This document shows positions 26,236-34,739 of a DNA stretch of 64,000 bases, piece after piece. Source of the DNA: Rhizohabitans arisaemae (GTDB lineage: Bacteria; Actinomycetota; Actinomycetes; Streptosporangiales; Streptosporangiaceae); assembly GCF_025996515.1 (NCBI RefSeq), contig NZ_BLRH01000034.1, positions 434,001-498,000 of the forward strand. The letters run 5' to 3'. Both the position numbers and the translations under genes were made by a program. How positions within the stretch are numbered: the stretch's first letter is position 1; each line of letters begins with the position of its first letter. The notes under the pieces are model-generated. The model saw only the letters and a program-made list of their open reading frames with translations. It made no database searches and had not been told where the DNA came from.

Positions 26236-26784
26236 TCGTGACGCTCCTCATATTCACCCGCTGGACGGCGCACCGGTGCATCGCGCCGACCTGGACGTCC
26301 AGTCAATCCCACCATGGACGAACTGCACCCGGGCTGGTTGTAAGGGGGATCACGCCGGTGTGGCCGCCAAGCCCAGGGTCACAGGGGAAGGCGGCAGCGG
26401 AGAGTTCGTCTCGGTGTCATTGAGGGGTTGCTGGTGTGGGTGCCTGAGTGGATTCAGCCAACCCAACGCCTTTACAAAGTAAATATCAGGCAGTCGTTGG
26501 GAAGGGCGATCTCATCTGGTTGCGGGTTTGGACGCCCCATGGCCTGATGGATTCGGATGGTGTTCCCTCACGTAGTGGGATTCGAGCCGACGAGGCGCGG
26601 CCGGCTGAGCCCGGCCCGGCATGACGGCTCCCCTCACGCGACGGACCGGGACACCGATTTGCCCGGATCCCACCACTCCATGGGACGTGACCTCGATTCG
26701 AGAAGCAGTGCGTATGAGGAGTCCGTCTCATACATGATCTTGTGCGCTCAGGGGTTCGGCAGCAGGGCGACCGGGCTGTCGAAC
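26236..26784. other. 549-nt spacer with dispersed motif copy
   Basis: No gene identified on either strand. It holds one copy of the dispersed TAC-N3-GTA motif (26470-26488) and presumably the promoter of the P-loop NTPase gene. Confidence 0.4.
26470..26488. repeat. copy 2 of the dispersed TAC-N3-GTA motif
   Basis: CTTTACAAAGTAAATATCA; the core TTTACAAAGTAAA is a perfect palindrome around the central A. Preceded by AACGC, comparable with the GAGCG before copies 1 and 3. About 235 nt upstream of the minus-strand P-loop NTPase start. Confidence 0.5.
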
Positions 26785-27930
26785 CTAGAAGATGCGCCCC
26801 GTCCATTCGCCGTTGCGCAGGTGCACAACACCCTCCAGGTCGATGCGGGCCTGCGCGCCGGGCAGCGGGGAGCCGCCTTCGGCCGGGCTCCAGGTTTCCC
26901 GCAGATCATCGAGGATGTTCCAGAGACGCCGGGGGCCGCCCTGGTGCACCACGGGTAGTTCGTCTCCGCCGGTGCATGCGGCCCACGCCCATGATCCGTC
27001 GTCGTGGATCATCCATGCGGTCGCCGGCATCGGTCCGCCGCCGAGGGTGAACCTGTGGTCTACACCGGGGACGGTTACCTCGAAAAGGTCGTGCAGAGCC
27101 GGGAAGTCCGTGATCCGGACCAGGGGAAGACGGCCGCGGGTCACCTGCTCGCCCTGAGGGCGCATGTCACGCAGCGCGATGAAACGTTCGTTCCGCCGTG
27201 GTGGGTAGTCCACACCGCTGCGGGCCCGCATGAAGCTCGCCCCGTTCTGTTCGATCCGGCCGTAGGCATGGCCGGCCTCGCTTTTGGTCGCGGTGAGCAG
27301 TAGGTGGGTCCCCGCGATGACGGTGACCAACCGCCCGCCTGGGCGAAGGGAGGCCAGCCACGTGACCGGGATCGGCCGGACCGACACCATGGACACCACC
27401 ACGTCGTGGGTTCCCGGAATCGGCCCGGTCGCATCGCACGCCAGAACGCGGGGATGTGAACCAAGGCCGGCGAGTCGTCCGGCGGCGGCTTCGACGAGAT
27501 AGGCATCGATGTCGACGCTGGTCACCCTGGTGTCGCCCAGCCGCCGGGACAGCAGCGCGGCGGAGTATCCCGAGCCCGTGGCGATGTCCAGTACATCATC
27601 GTCGTCGTGGATTTCGGCGAGCTCCAGCATCCGCACGACCAGGCCGGGCATCGTGGCGGACGATGTCGCGACACCGGGGTATGCGATGCCCGGTGTCGCG
27701 TGGTCGGCGTGCACGGGTCCGACCCGGGTCACCACGCTGGTGTCGCCGTAGGCGGTTGCCAGCCAGAGGCCGGGGTCGGACGGGCCGTCCACCACGGTGT
27801 AGGTGTCACGTGCGAACCAGCGTGGAATGAAGGCGTGACGTGGTGTTTCAGCCACCGGAGCCCACCAGGGCGATTCCGGGGAGACGACTGTGGCCGCCAG
27901 CTCCTGGGCGGGCGTTGCCCAGTCGGTCAT
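26785..27930 (-). CDS. protein-L-isoaspartate-methyltransferase-like, RiPP-maturase type
   Basis: A 381-residue methyltransferase with SAM motif I VLDIATGSGYSAALLSRRLG, the PCMT-like upstream block (PRHAFIPRWF, AYPGVATSSATMPGLVVRML) and a C-terminal extension of about 150 residues absent from ordinary PCMTs. This long form is the type described as the methyltransferase of ATP-grasp peptide maturase systems (TgmC-like). No ATP-grasp gene or matching precursor is seen in the window, so it is either an orphan or serves something else. The ATG at 27930 has GGAAGGA upstream at normal spacing; MSFM upstream is too close to it. Confidence 0.82.
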   Translation of the reverse strand: MTDWATPAQELAATVVSPESPWWAPVAETPRHAFIPRWFARDTYTVVDGPSDPGLWLATAYGDTSVVTRVGPVHADHATPGIAYPGVATSSATMPGLVVRMLELAEIHDDDDVLDIATGSGYSAALLSRRLGDTRVTSVDIDAYLVEAAAGRLAGLGSHPRVLACDATGPIPGTHDVVVSMVSVRPIPVTWLASLRPGGRLVTVIAGTHLLLTATKSEAGHAYGRIEQNGASFMRARSGVDYPPRRNERFIALRDMRPQGEQVTRGRLPLVRITDFPALHDLFEVTVPGVDHRFTLGGGPMPATAWMIHDDGSWAWAACTGGDELPVVHQGGPRRLWNILDDLRETWSPAEGGSPLPGAQARIDLEGVVHLRNGEWTGRIF

Positions 27931-27976
27931 GAAAGACATCCTTCCACGGCGGTCAGCCTGATGAAGCAAGCTCGGC

Positions 27977-28123
27977 TCAGAAGAGGCGTTTCACCCATCC
28001 GGTGCCGTCGCAGGGCAGGCAGTTTCTGCGTGTTGCGGCCTTGATCTGGGCGTCCTGGCCGTCGAGGTCATCTTCCACCGAGCCCTCACCCAGACAGGAT
28101 CCGCACTGTTCCTTTCCTTCCAT
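27977..28123 (-). CDS. small protein with two DnaJ-like CxxCxGxG zinc motifs
   Basis: A 48-residue protein: MEGKEQ, CGSCLGEG, an acidic/polar linker, CLPCDGTG, WVKRLF. The paired CxxCxGxG repeats copy half of the DnaJ cysteine-rich domain and should bind one zinc ion. It lies 46 nt upstream of the methyltransferase on the same strand, so the two are probably cotranscribed. A longer in-frame start exists (28186), but GAGGTGG precedes the ATG at 28123. Too short and too charged to be a clear RiPP precursor, though its link to the methyltransferase deserves attention. Confidence 0.7.
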   Translation of the reverse strand: MEGKEQCGSCLGEGSVEDDLDGQDAQIKAATRRNCLPCDGTGWVKRLF

Positions 28124-28186
28124 CGGCCACCTCTGAAGGTCGGTGTCAGCTGCCACCACCATGCGACCGCTACGGTGTGCTGTCAA

Positions 28187-28400
28187 TCGCCTACCACGAG
28201 TTTGCCCGTTTGTGGAGGCCGTCTTGTGCCGCCCCAGCCGCTCCGGAGTTGCCCAAGTTGTGGCTGGTCAAGCCTGCGGCCACCCCTTGTCGGTTCCCTG
28301 CACTGGATGACCTCGTGCACTGATACAGGAAGGTGCCGGTTTAGGGAACAGTCGGCGGCACGCTACCGGCCGCCGGCTGAACCACTCCGGGTCTGATGGA
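28187..28400. other. spacer upstream of IS3 remnant
   Basis: No gene seen. It may include the left end of the decayed insertion sequence, but no terminal repeat could be recognised by eye. Confidence 0.3.
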
Positions 28401-28660
28401 GGCTCGATCCCTTGAGAGGATCGAGCCATGGCACGTCTCTTTCCCTACCCACCCGAGCTCTGCGAACGTGCTGTGCGCATGGTCGCGGAGGTCCGACCAC
28501 GGCGTCTACGGCGCGCGCAAGGTAGGGCGGCAGCCGAGCCGTGAAAACGTGCACCGCGGCGCGGTGCACCCTGCCCGGCTGGTGCGCAAACTCGGGTTCG
28601 AAGGCGTCGGTCGTGGCCGGAAGATCCGCACAGCTGTGCGGGACACCGGACATGAGTAGA
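28401..28660 (+). mobile_element. decayed IS3-family insertion sequence
   Basis: ATG 28428 begins MARLFPYPPELCERAVRMVAEVRP, an IS3-type OrfA N-terminus. It jumps after about 25 codons, in another frame, to DHGVYGARKVGRQPSREN and LVRKLGFEGVGRGRKIRT, the OrfB region that in intact elements reads YGARKVWRQL...RLMR-LGL-GV-RGRK. The rest of OrfA, the DDE domain and both inverted repeats are missing. The start codon sits right after a hairpin (GGCTCGATCC arm at 28401-28410, complementary arm 28418-28427) that would hide the GAGGA ribosome binding site. Confidence 0.8.
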
Positions 28661-28753
28661 GTCTCCACCGATCCCGGAGCGGTTCGGTTACCACCGGAAC
28701 CTGGGGATGTGCGGCCCCGTACCTGAGGCGATCCTGCGATCGAGGGGTGTGGG
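28661..28753. other. short spacer
   Basis: No gene; right flank of the IS3 remnant. Confidence 0.3.
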
Positions 28754-29614
28754 CTATTGCCCGATGTGCCGGAGGATCGCGTCGGAGATACGAGGAATCG
28801 CCTGCGGTGGGAACTCGTGTCCCATTCCCTCGATGGGCAGAAACTTGCTGTCGGAAATCGCCGCTGCCAGAGCCTCGCCTTGGGCGAAGGGCGCCATCCG
28901 ATCGTCCGTCCCGTGGATCACCAGGGTCGGGGCGGTGATCGAGCCGATGAGCCCTGAGCGGTCGCGCGAGGCGAAGGCCGCGAGGATGTGGTTCTTCACG
29001 GCGTGGGCCGCGTTGGTGGCACTTTCGATCTGTCGCTCGATGATCTCCCGCGTGGCGGCCTCGTCGAACGCCGTCAACCGTCCGGTGATAATGCGAGCCA
29101 GCTTGAGCTGCGCCGCAATGTGCTCTTCCCGGGTGCTGGGCGGATCGGCGATCTGCTCGGCGTCCCAGGCGGCCAGCTGCGGATCCCGTTGTGCGCCCCG
29201 AAAAGTGTTGGTCGCGGGATCTAGCGGTTGGGCGCTCGACATGATGAGCGTCAGGCTGCGGAGCCGGTCGGCGTGTTCGAGCGCGATCTCCTGGGCGATC
29301 ATGCCGCCCATCGACGCGCCGACCACGTCCGCCGTGGCGATGCCCAGGCTGTCGAGTAGGCCGATCGCGTCCTGGGCGAGGTCGACCATGGTGTACGGCG
29401 TGGCCTCGTAGTCAACCCGGCCGGACAGCCCGGTGTCCCGGTTGTCATAGCGGATGACGTATCGTCCCCCCTCCTGAAGAAGGCGGCAGAGTTCATCGGG
29501 CCAGGTGGTGCCTCGGGCGCCGAGGCCCATCACGAGCAACAGCGCGGGATCGGCCGGATCCCCGAATGTCTCGCACCACAGACGGATCCCGTTGGCATCG
29601 ACTATGCGTTCCAT
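28754..29614 (-). CDS. alpha/beta hydrolase
   Basis: A 286-residue alpha/beta hydrolase with an oxyanion-hole region LLLVMGLGARGTTWP, nucleophile elbow GASMGGM (Ser near 104), acid in IHGTDDRMAP and catalytic His in EGMGHEFP. It resembles 3-oxoadipate enol-lactonase and aclacinomycin methylesterase (RdmC)-type enzymes. ATG 29614 fits the family N-terminus (MERIVDANGIRLWCETFGDP). The TetR gene upstream on the same strand ends 154 nt before, and the spacer holds a probable copy of the TetR operator. Confidence 0.9.
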   Translation of the reverse strand: MERIVDANGIRLWCETFGDPADPALLLVMGLGARGTTWPDELCRLLQEGGRYVIRYDNRDTGLSGRVDYEATPYTMVDLAQDAIGLLDSLGIATADVVGASMGGMIAQEIALEHADRLRSLTLIMSSAQPLDPATNTFRGAQRDPQLAAWDAEQIADPPSTREEHIAAQLKLARIITGRLTAFDEAATREIIERQIESATNAAHAVKNHILAAFASRDRSGLIGSITAPTLVIHGTDDRMAPFAQGEALAAAISDSKFLPIEGMGHEFPPQAIPRISDAILRHIGQ

Positions 29615-29741
29615 GATGTTCTGCCCCTTCGTTCTGGCTCGGACCGGTTGGGACGACCGGCGCCACGGCGTCCCGCACGAGGACAGGCGCTCACGGACCG
29701 TCCGGGTCGCGGCGCTTGTCCACCAGAAAAAGTATAGACGT

Positions 29742-29754
29742 GTTAACGTTTTGC
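29742..29754 (-). promoter_or_regulatory. putative TetR operator, hydrolase promoter copy
   Basis: The minus strand reads GCAAAACGTTAAC, 11 of 13 bases identical to the element at 30401-30413 in front of the TetR gene. It lies 128 nt upstream of the hydrolase start. Confidence 0.5.
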
Positions 29755-29768
29755 TTGAACCAGAACGG

Positions 29769-30383
29769 TCATGGCTCGGCCGGCGCATGCAGTACGGCAA
29801 GCATCTGCGCCCGCAGGTGCACGCTCAATGCCCGGGTGTCACTGCTCAGCCGAGCGGCGAGCACCGAGGTCGCCATCCCCATGACGGATGTGACGGCGAT
29901 TCGCGCCGCGAGGTCGGACAGCTCCGGTCGCACCTCGATCAGCAGCCCGACCCATGCCTCGCTCAGCTGCCGAATTTGGCGTTTGAGCCGCCGCCGGTCC
30001 TGCTCCGGCAGCCCCAGCAACTCGGCCTGCATGACCAAAGTCAGATCCGGGTTCTCGACGGAGAACCGGGAGAACCAGTCCACCAGGGCGATCAGCGCTT
30101 TCTGCGGCTCCCGGTCCTGATCGACCAGCGCGGCTTGCGTCCCCTCCCGCAGGCGTTCCAGCGACAACTCGATCAGGGCGAGGAGAATGGCCTGTTTGCC
30201 CGGGAAGTGCCGGTAGACGGCAGGCCCGGAGACGCCGACCGCGGCTCCTATGTCGTCGATGCCGGTGTCGGCATACCCCTTCTCCACGAAGAGCCGGGCG
30301 GCCTGCAGCAGGATGATGCGCTTGCGTACCCCGTGCTTGCGCCCCTGGGAGATGAGCGATTCCAGCTCGTCGTACTCGGCCAC
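29769..30383 (-). CDS. TetR-family regulator
   Basis: A 204-residue TetR repressor with the N-terminal helix-turn-helix (about 20-65; ILLQAARLFVEKGYADTGIDDIGAAVGVSGPAVYRHFPGKQAIL) and a TetR_C domain like that of KstR2/FadR-type regulators. Upstream of it and upstream of the hydrolase gene are near-identical 13-nt elements, so it most likely represses both itself and the hydrolase. Confidence 0.92.
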   Translation of the reverse strand: MAEYDELESLISQGRKHGVRKRIILLQAARLFVEKGYADTGIDDIGAAVGVSGPAVYRHFPGKQAILLALIELSLERLREGTQAALVDQDREPQKALIALVDWFSRFSVENPDLTLVMQAELLGLPEQDRRRLKRQIRQLSEAWVGLLIEVRPELSDLAARIAVTSVMGMATSVLAARLSSDTRALSVHLRAQMLAVLHAPAEP

Positions 30384-30400
30384 TGGCGCGCCTCTCTACA

Positions 30401-30423
30401 GCAAAATGGTAACTACGGTTAAC
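30401..30423 (+). promoter_or_regulatory. putative TetR operator, autoregulatory copy
   Basis: GCAAAATGGTAAC followed after 3 nt by GGTTAAC, located 18 nt upstream of the TetR start. Shares 11 of 13 bases with the element at 29742-29754. Confidence 0.5.
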
Positions 30424-30734
30424 ATATTCGATCGGCTTGCCATCGGATTGGCCGACCTCGGCCTAGTGTCCCGCGCCGGTAGTCCATCGTTGGATCCTGT
30501 GTGAGCTCTTCTTCCGGTGAGCCGGTGCGTCGTCGGGGTCCGACGTTGGAGGCCGTTGGTGCTCTCCGATGAGGACCGCGGTGCCGATGTGGTGAATGCG
30601 CCGGGCGAACTCGTCGCAGTCGTTGGCGCTGCGGGCGCGGATGGTGTCGGCGTACGCGGGCTCTGAGGTTCCACCGATCGTCGGGGTGGCCGGAGAGCTG
30701 AGAGTGGCGCCCGATACACCCATGGGGACGCAGG
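30424..30734. other. spacer, one doubtful minus-strand frame
   Basis: A frame of 86 codons runs from ATG 30723 to 30463 on the minus strand, but it lacks a ribosome binding site and any recognised motif, so I do not call it a gene. Confidence 0.35.
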
Positions 30735-31060
30735 TCAGAGCCAGCCGTTGTGGCGGGCGAGGCGGGCTGCCTCGATCCGGTTGCGGGTGTGGGTTTTGCC
30801 GATCGCCGAGGACAGGTGGTTGCGGACCGTGCTCTCGGACAGGTGGAGCCGCTTGGCGAGGTCGGTGACGGTCGCCCCGTCGAGGGCGGCGGCCAGGGCG
30901 GGGTCGACGACCCGCTCCCCCGCCATGGCGCGGCGGGTCCGGCCAGTTCGTCGACGGGGCCGTCCTTGACCAGGAACCCGGCGGCGCCCGCTTCCATGGC
31001 CCGGCGCAGGTAGCCGGGACGGGCGAAGGTGGTGAGAAGCGGGAGTGAACGGCGATGACC
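30735..31060 (-). pseudogene. broken NarL/LuxR response regulator
   Basis: Minus strand: LLTTFARPGYLRRAMEAGAA then GFLVKDGPVDELA is the end of a receiver domain. After a frameshift it continues RRAMAGERVVDPALAAALDG, then ATVTDLAKRLHLSESTVRNH and LSSAIGKTHTRN, a LuxR helix-turn-helix that ends ARHNGWL. The segment that normally carries the LTAREREVL helix between DPALAAA and LDGAT is deleted. The N-terminal receiver half is also lost, so the gene cannot be functional. Confidence 0.85.
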
Positions 31061-31192
31061 CAGCCGTCGGATTCCGGAACCTCGATCGGACCGGAAGAAG
31101 GTCGGCGTAGTCGTCCGGTAGCTCGGTGGGGGCGGCCCCTCGTCGTTTCCCCAAACTGGATGACTGCGTGCTCTCGGAATTTCTCCGAGAGT

Positions 31193-31780
31193 CTATTGCT
31201 TGTCGGCCGGGGGTTCCTTGGCGCGGTCGACCCAGGCCAGAGTGTTCTGGCTGATGGCCTCGTGGGCAATCTGCTTGGCTGCGGTGGTGGACAGGCTTGC
31301 AAGGGAGGTGTCGATCCAGGACTGCACGTTGGCGTGGCCTTGTTCTTGGTACTCGCGGGCCTGCAGGAGGCATTCGAGTTTGTCTGCGTCGCGGGCGCAT
31401 CGGGCTTCTGCCGTGTCCCCCGCCTCGTACTCGGCGACGGCCTCGGCAATCATCCGCGCGACGGATGGCGGCAGAGCTGCGACCTGATCGGCGGTGACCT
31501 TCTCATTGTCGGCGGCGGCGACGTACTTCTTGGTCAGGTGGGGCAGGTCGGTGGTGCGGGTCTCCTGGGAGTCGTGCCACAGCGCCAGGAAGGCCGCCCG
31601 CTCATGGTCGGCGTCCTCCATCACGGCGATCACCGAAGCAATGATGCAGACCCGGAACGAGTGGTCGGCGACCGATTCGGGTGCGGGCACCCCGGCAGTC
31701 GACCAGCCTGTCCGTCTAAAGCGCTTCAACAAGCCGATCTCGTAGAGGAACCCGGTGATGTCTCGCAGTCGGTCGCTCAA
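31193..31780 (-). CDS. HD-domain phosphohydrolase (YfbR-like)
   Basis: A 195-residue HD-superfamily hydrolase with ligands in order: H in SVADHSFRV, HD in ALWHDSQET, and D in ARDADKLECL. This resembles 5'-deoxynucleotidase YfbR and the HDDC2 group, which act on dNMPs. The TTG start gives MSDRLRDITGFLYEIGLLKRF, typical of the family. It lies 27 nt downstream of the XRE regulator gene on the same strand, a probable operon. Confidence 0.88.
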   Translation of the reverse strand: MSDRLRDITGFLYEIGLLKRFRRTGWSTAGVPAPESVADHSFRVCIIASVIAVMEDADHERAAFLALWHDSQETRTTDLPHLTKKYVAAADNEKVTADQVAALPPSVARMIAEAVAEYEAGDTAEARCARDADKLECLLQAREYQEQGHANVQSWIDTSLASLSTTAAKQIAHEAISQNTLAWVDRAKEPPADKQ

Positions 31781-31807
31781 CCCGATCGCCCTTTCAAAGT
31801 GCGCTTT

Positions 31808-32932
31808 TCAGTGCCGTGCCTGCATGGCGATGCCGTACCGCAGCGCCTCCAACTCCCGCTCGGCCGACGCTGAGACGAGGTTCTCATCAAGCAGAGCTCC
31901 GATCTTGCCATTCAGCTCAGCGGCCAGCGACCAATCGTTGAGCAACTCCGGACGGATCCGGATCAGAGCGTGAAGAGTATGGATGTTGAGCTCGACGAAC
32001 CCAAGGTCCCCGTTGAGCCGGTCGAGCAGATGGCGCAGCAGTCGGTCGCCGTGCCAGGCCGACAGCGGCGTGGAGCCGATGAAGGCGTCTCCCGTCTGCT
32101 GCACAGCGAGGTCTCCGGTCCAAAACGCCCAATAGTTGAGGTTGGCGATCTCCCCTGCATCGTCATCGAGTTGGTCGGCGATGAAGGCCCGCATCGGCTC
32201 GGGATCACCGAGCCGCGTAAGCGCGCTAGCGGTCGAGCGGACCAGCGGCCACGCCGGTGACCAGCCCTTACCGGGCCGAACTATACGCCTGTCGGCCCGG
32301 TACCGGTCGACCAGCCAGGTACTCGTGTCGGAGCGGCCATCGAACCCGATCAGATAATAGGCCTGGCGGGCCAGCAGCAACCCCGAGGTGCTGTGCCGGT
32401 CGGCGCGTTCGGCGGCGGCCCGAATATGAGCCAGGACGTGGGCACGCTCGTCGGCGCCGAGCACCGGCCCGTCCGGGACCGGTCCCCGCTCGCGAGCGGA
32501 ACTCGGAAGGGGGAGGTCATCAGGGGGCCGACCGCTGATCGTCCAGGCGACCAGCCCGGTAAACGGACGGGTGATCACCCAGGAGCCCAGCAAATGCTCT
32601 GCGGGGTCCGCGTGGGCATGCGGGGTGGCCAGGGCCTGGCCGAGGAACAGATCGGCCTGCAGCGCCATGGTGAGCCCGTCCAATAGCACTGGGTCGGCGC
32701 CCAGACGGCGAAGCCTGTTGGTCAGGGCGAGGAAGTTCCCGGCGGGAATCGCCAGCAAGGAACGGCGGCCGCTCTCCCATCCTTGGACGGTGGCGACACC
32801 GACGCCCAGGTCTTCGGCAAGCCGCTGCTGGGTGAGTCGAAGGGACCGGCGCGCCAGCTTCAGGACATACCCGGAGACGCGACCCTCGCAACTCATACCG
32901 CCGGTCTGTGGTGCCTGCGCTCGAAGGGCCAT
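31808..32932 (-). CDS. XRE-type helix-turn-helix regulator with TPR-like C-terminus
   Basis: A 374-residue protein: helix-turn-helix at about 15-70 (VLKLARRSLRLTQQRLAEDLGVGVATVQGWESGRRSLL), then about 300 residues of helical repeat character with many Arg/Leu/Ala pairs. Large actinobacterial XRE proteins of this kind sense signals through the helical part. The ATG at 32932 has GAGGGTGG upstream; the frame is open to 32989. Probably regulates itself and the HD hydrolase immediately downstream. Confidence 0.85.
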   Translation of the reverse strand: MALRAQAPQTGGMSCEGRVSGYVLKLARRSLRLTQQRLAEDLGVGVATVQGWESGRRSLLAIPAGNFLALTNRLRRLGADPVLLDGLTMALQADLFLGQALATPHAHADPAEHLLGSWVITRPFTGLVAWTISGRPPDDLPLPSSARERGPVPDGPVLGADERAHVLAHIRAAAERADRHSTSGLLLARQAYYLIGFDGRSDTSTWLVDRYRADRRIVRPGKGWSPAWPLVRSTASALTRLGDPEPMRAFIADQLDDDAGEIANLNYWAFWTGDLAVQQTGDAFIGSTPLSAWHGDRLLRHLLDRLNGDLGFVELNIHTLHALIRIRPELLNDWSLAAELNGKIGALLDENLVSASAERELEALRYGIAMQARH

Positions 32933-33041
32933 CAGCCACCCTCGGTCGGGTCCGTTTGCTCCTACAGCTTCGCCAGCTCGGACTGACACAGCTGGCGGGC
33001 GAGGGTGGACCGGTTGAGCTCGCGCGGGGTGAGCATGGGCG

Positions 33042-33611
33042 TCATTCCTCCTCGGCCGGCAGGGTCGGATAGTCCGTCATGGGATACAGGCCGACGGCGA
33101 ATCCGTAGGTCGTCTCACCGGAGCGGGGCATCAGGTCGAACTCCTGCACGAGGTCCTTGATCCGGTGCCAGAACTCGGTGGCCCGATCCGGCGGGATGCG
33201 GGCATGCCGGATGAACGCGTACAGCTGGTGGGCCTGATAGGCCGCGGCGGATTCCTTGGCCGCGACCTCGAAGTCGTTGAAGTCCAGCGGCAGCGGGCCG
33301 CCGCCCGGAGCCTGGCCGACGCCGACGTAGAACATCCGGGCCGTACGGCCGTAGTAGCGCTCGTCGATCGCCCGTACGCGCCGGGTCCGTACCACGTACA
33401 GCAGCCCGGCCTCGGCCAGGACGTTGACGTGGTGGGCGACCGTGCTCTTGGGCCGTTTGACCGCGGTGGCCAGCTCGGTCACGGTCGCGGCCCGCTCGTG
33501 CAGGAGGCCGAGGATCGTGGTCCGCAGCGGATCGCCGATGGCCCGGACCTGCTCTGCAGTGGTGAGCACGATCGTGTCGGCGAGCTCGTAGTCGGGAACA
33601 TTGGTTGACAT
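33042..33611 (-). CDS. ArsR-like winged-helix regulator
   Basis: A 189-residue regulator with an N-terminal HTH_20/ArsR domain (about 15-90; VRAIGDPLRTTILGLLHERAATVTELATAVKRPKSTVAHHVNVLAEAGLLYVV) and an effector region of about 95 residues seen in actinobacterial members. No Cys metal site. It is divergent from the dienelactone hydrolase gene, with 60 nt between the starts, and probably regulates it. Confidence 0.9.
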   Translation of the reverse strand: MSTNVPDYELADTIVLTTAEQVRAIGDPLRTTILGLLHERAATVTELATAVKRPKSTVAHHVNVLAEAGLLYVVRTRRVRAIDERYYGRTARMFYVGVGQAPGGGPLPLDFNDFEVAAKESAAAYQAHQLYAFIRHARIPPDRATEFWHRIKDLVQEFDLMPRSGETTYGFAVGLYPMTDYPTLPAEEE

Positions 33612-33671
33612 ATCCCGACTAAACTACCATCTTCGATTGTTCGAGATAATTGGTTCATAGGAGGCGGCCGC

Positions 33672-34241
33672 ATGGCGGAGATCTTGCTGTTTCACCACGT
33701 TCAGGGGCAGACGACCGGATTCCTCGGCTTCGCCGACGAGCTGCGCCAGGCCGGGCACACCGTGCACACGCCGGACCTCTTCGCCGGGCGTATCTTCGCC
33801 GGCCTGGACGACGGCGTGGCCCACGCCGAGAAGATCGGCTTCGACACGCTTCTCGAGCAGGGCGTCCGCACGGCCGACACCTTGCCGACCGAGTTGGTGT
33901 ACGCTGGCTGGTCGCTCGGTGTCCTAGCGGCCCAGACGCTGGCGCAGACCCGGCCGGGAGCGCGCGGGGCGCTGCTGCTGGAGGCATGCCTGCCCGCCTC
34001 GGAGTGGCCGCAGGAGTTGCCCGTGCAGATCCACGGCATGGACGCCGACCCTGTCTTCGCCGGCGAAGGCGACCTTGACGCGGCCCGCGCGCTGGTCGCC
34101 TCGGCCAAGCACGGCGAGCTGTACCTCTACCCGGGTGAGCGGCACCTGTTCGCCGACGCGAGCCTGCCCTCCCATGACGCTCACGCGGCCGCGCTGCTCA
34201 TGCGCCGCGCGCTCGACTTCCTCGGCCGAACCGCACCGTGA
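33672..34241 (+). CDS. dienelactone hydrolase family protein
   Basis: A 189-residue alpha/beta hydrolase of the DLH group: HHVQGQTTGFLGFADELRQAGHTVHTPDLF start, nucleophile elbow GWSLGV (Ser instead of the Cys of true dienelactone hydrolase), acid in HGMDADPVF and His in YPGERHLFAD. A GGAGG-type ribosome binding site (AGGAGGCGGCCGC) precedes the ATG. Length is a little below the usual 200-230. The exact ester or lactone is unknown. Confidence 0.9.
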   Translation: MAEILLFHHVQGQTTGFLGFADELRQAGHTVHTPDLFAGRIFAGLDDGVAHAEKIGFDTLLEQGVRTADTLPTELVYAGWSLGVLAAQTLAQTRPGARGALLLEACLPASEWPQELPVQIHGMDADPVFAGEGDLDAARALVASAKHGELYLYPGERHLFADASLPSHDAHAAALLMRRALDFLGRTAP

Positions 34242-34739
34242 CCAACAGGCCGCCTGCGGGGCGTGCGCGGGCGGTGGGGAGCGCCCGAGTGACGGCATGT
34301 ACGACGGCGAGACCAAGTCCGTAGCTGTCGCAGCATCAAGGCCCTCCACTCCCCAAGACGCTGCTGACCTTCACGCACCCGACAGTTTCGGCCCGCTCGA
34401 CCGACGCTGTGCCCTCACAGGCGGTGCCTTGCCGTTCCGAGTGCCGAACTCGTGGCCCTCTACCGTAATCGAACCGAGACATCAGCCGGACGACGCTCCG
34501 TTATCGCAGGTCAGACTCTACTTCGTTGGAAATTTCTTCATTGCTACCGGAACCCCCAGAAGCCGCTTGTCGAGACTTCCCGTTCCGTTGCTTCCCGGCC
34601 GGTGCGTTCCTCCTGGTCCGGATGCCGGCGATCTCGTGCCGCTCCCGGGCCTCGCCTGGGGAGGCGGTGCCCGGTGGCGGCCGCTCCTCGTTATCCGAAC
34701 CGGCGGGCCGCCTTAGACGGCTCTACTTGTCCGCACGGC
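34242..34739. other. 498-nt spacer without an identifiable gene
   Basis: Lower GC than its surroundings, with several short frames on both strands but no ribosome binding site and no recognised motif. Confidence 0.4.

Noticed and set aside
26540-26620. tRNA-like stretch GATTCGAGCC
   Set aside because: No acceptor or anticodon stems can be formed around it.
30463-30723. 86-codon minus-strand frame, partly protein-like
   Set aside because: No ribosome binding site, no homology recognised, and it lies next to a decayed response regulator.
31080-31170. Sequence resembling the start of a SUKH/SMI1 domain (LPDDYADLL)
   Set aside because: Only about nine residues match and there is no continuation, so chance similarity cannot be excluded.
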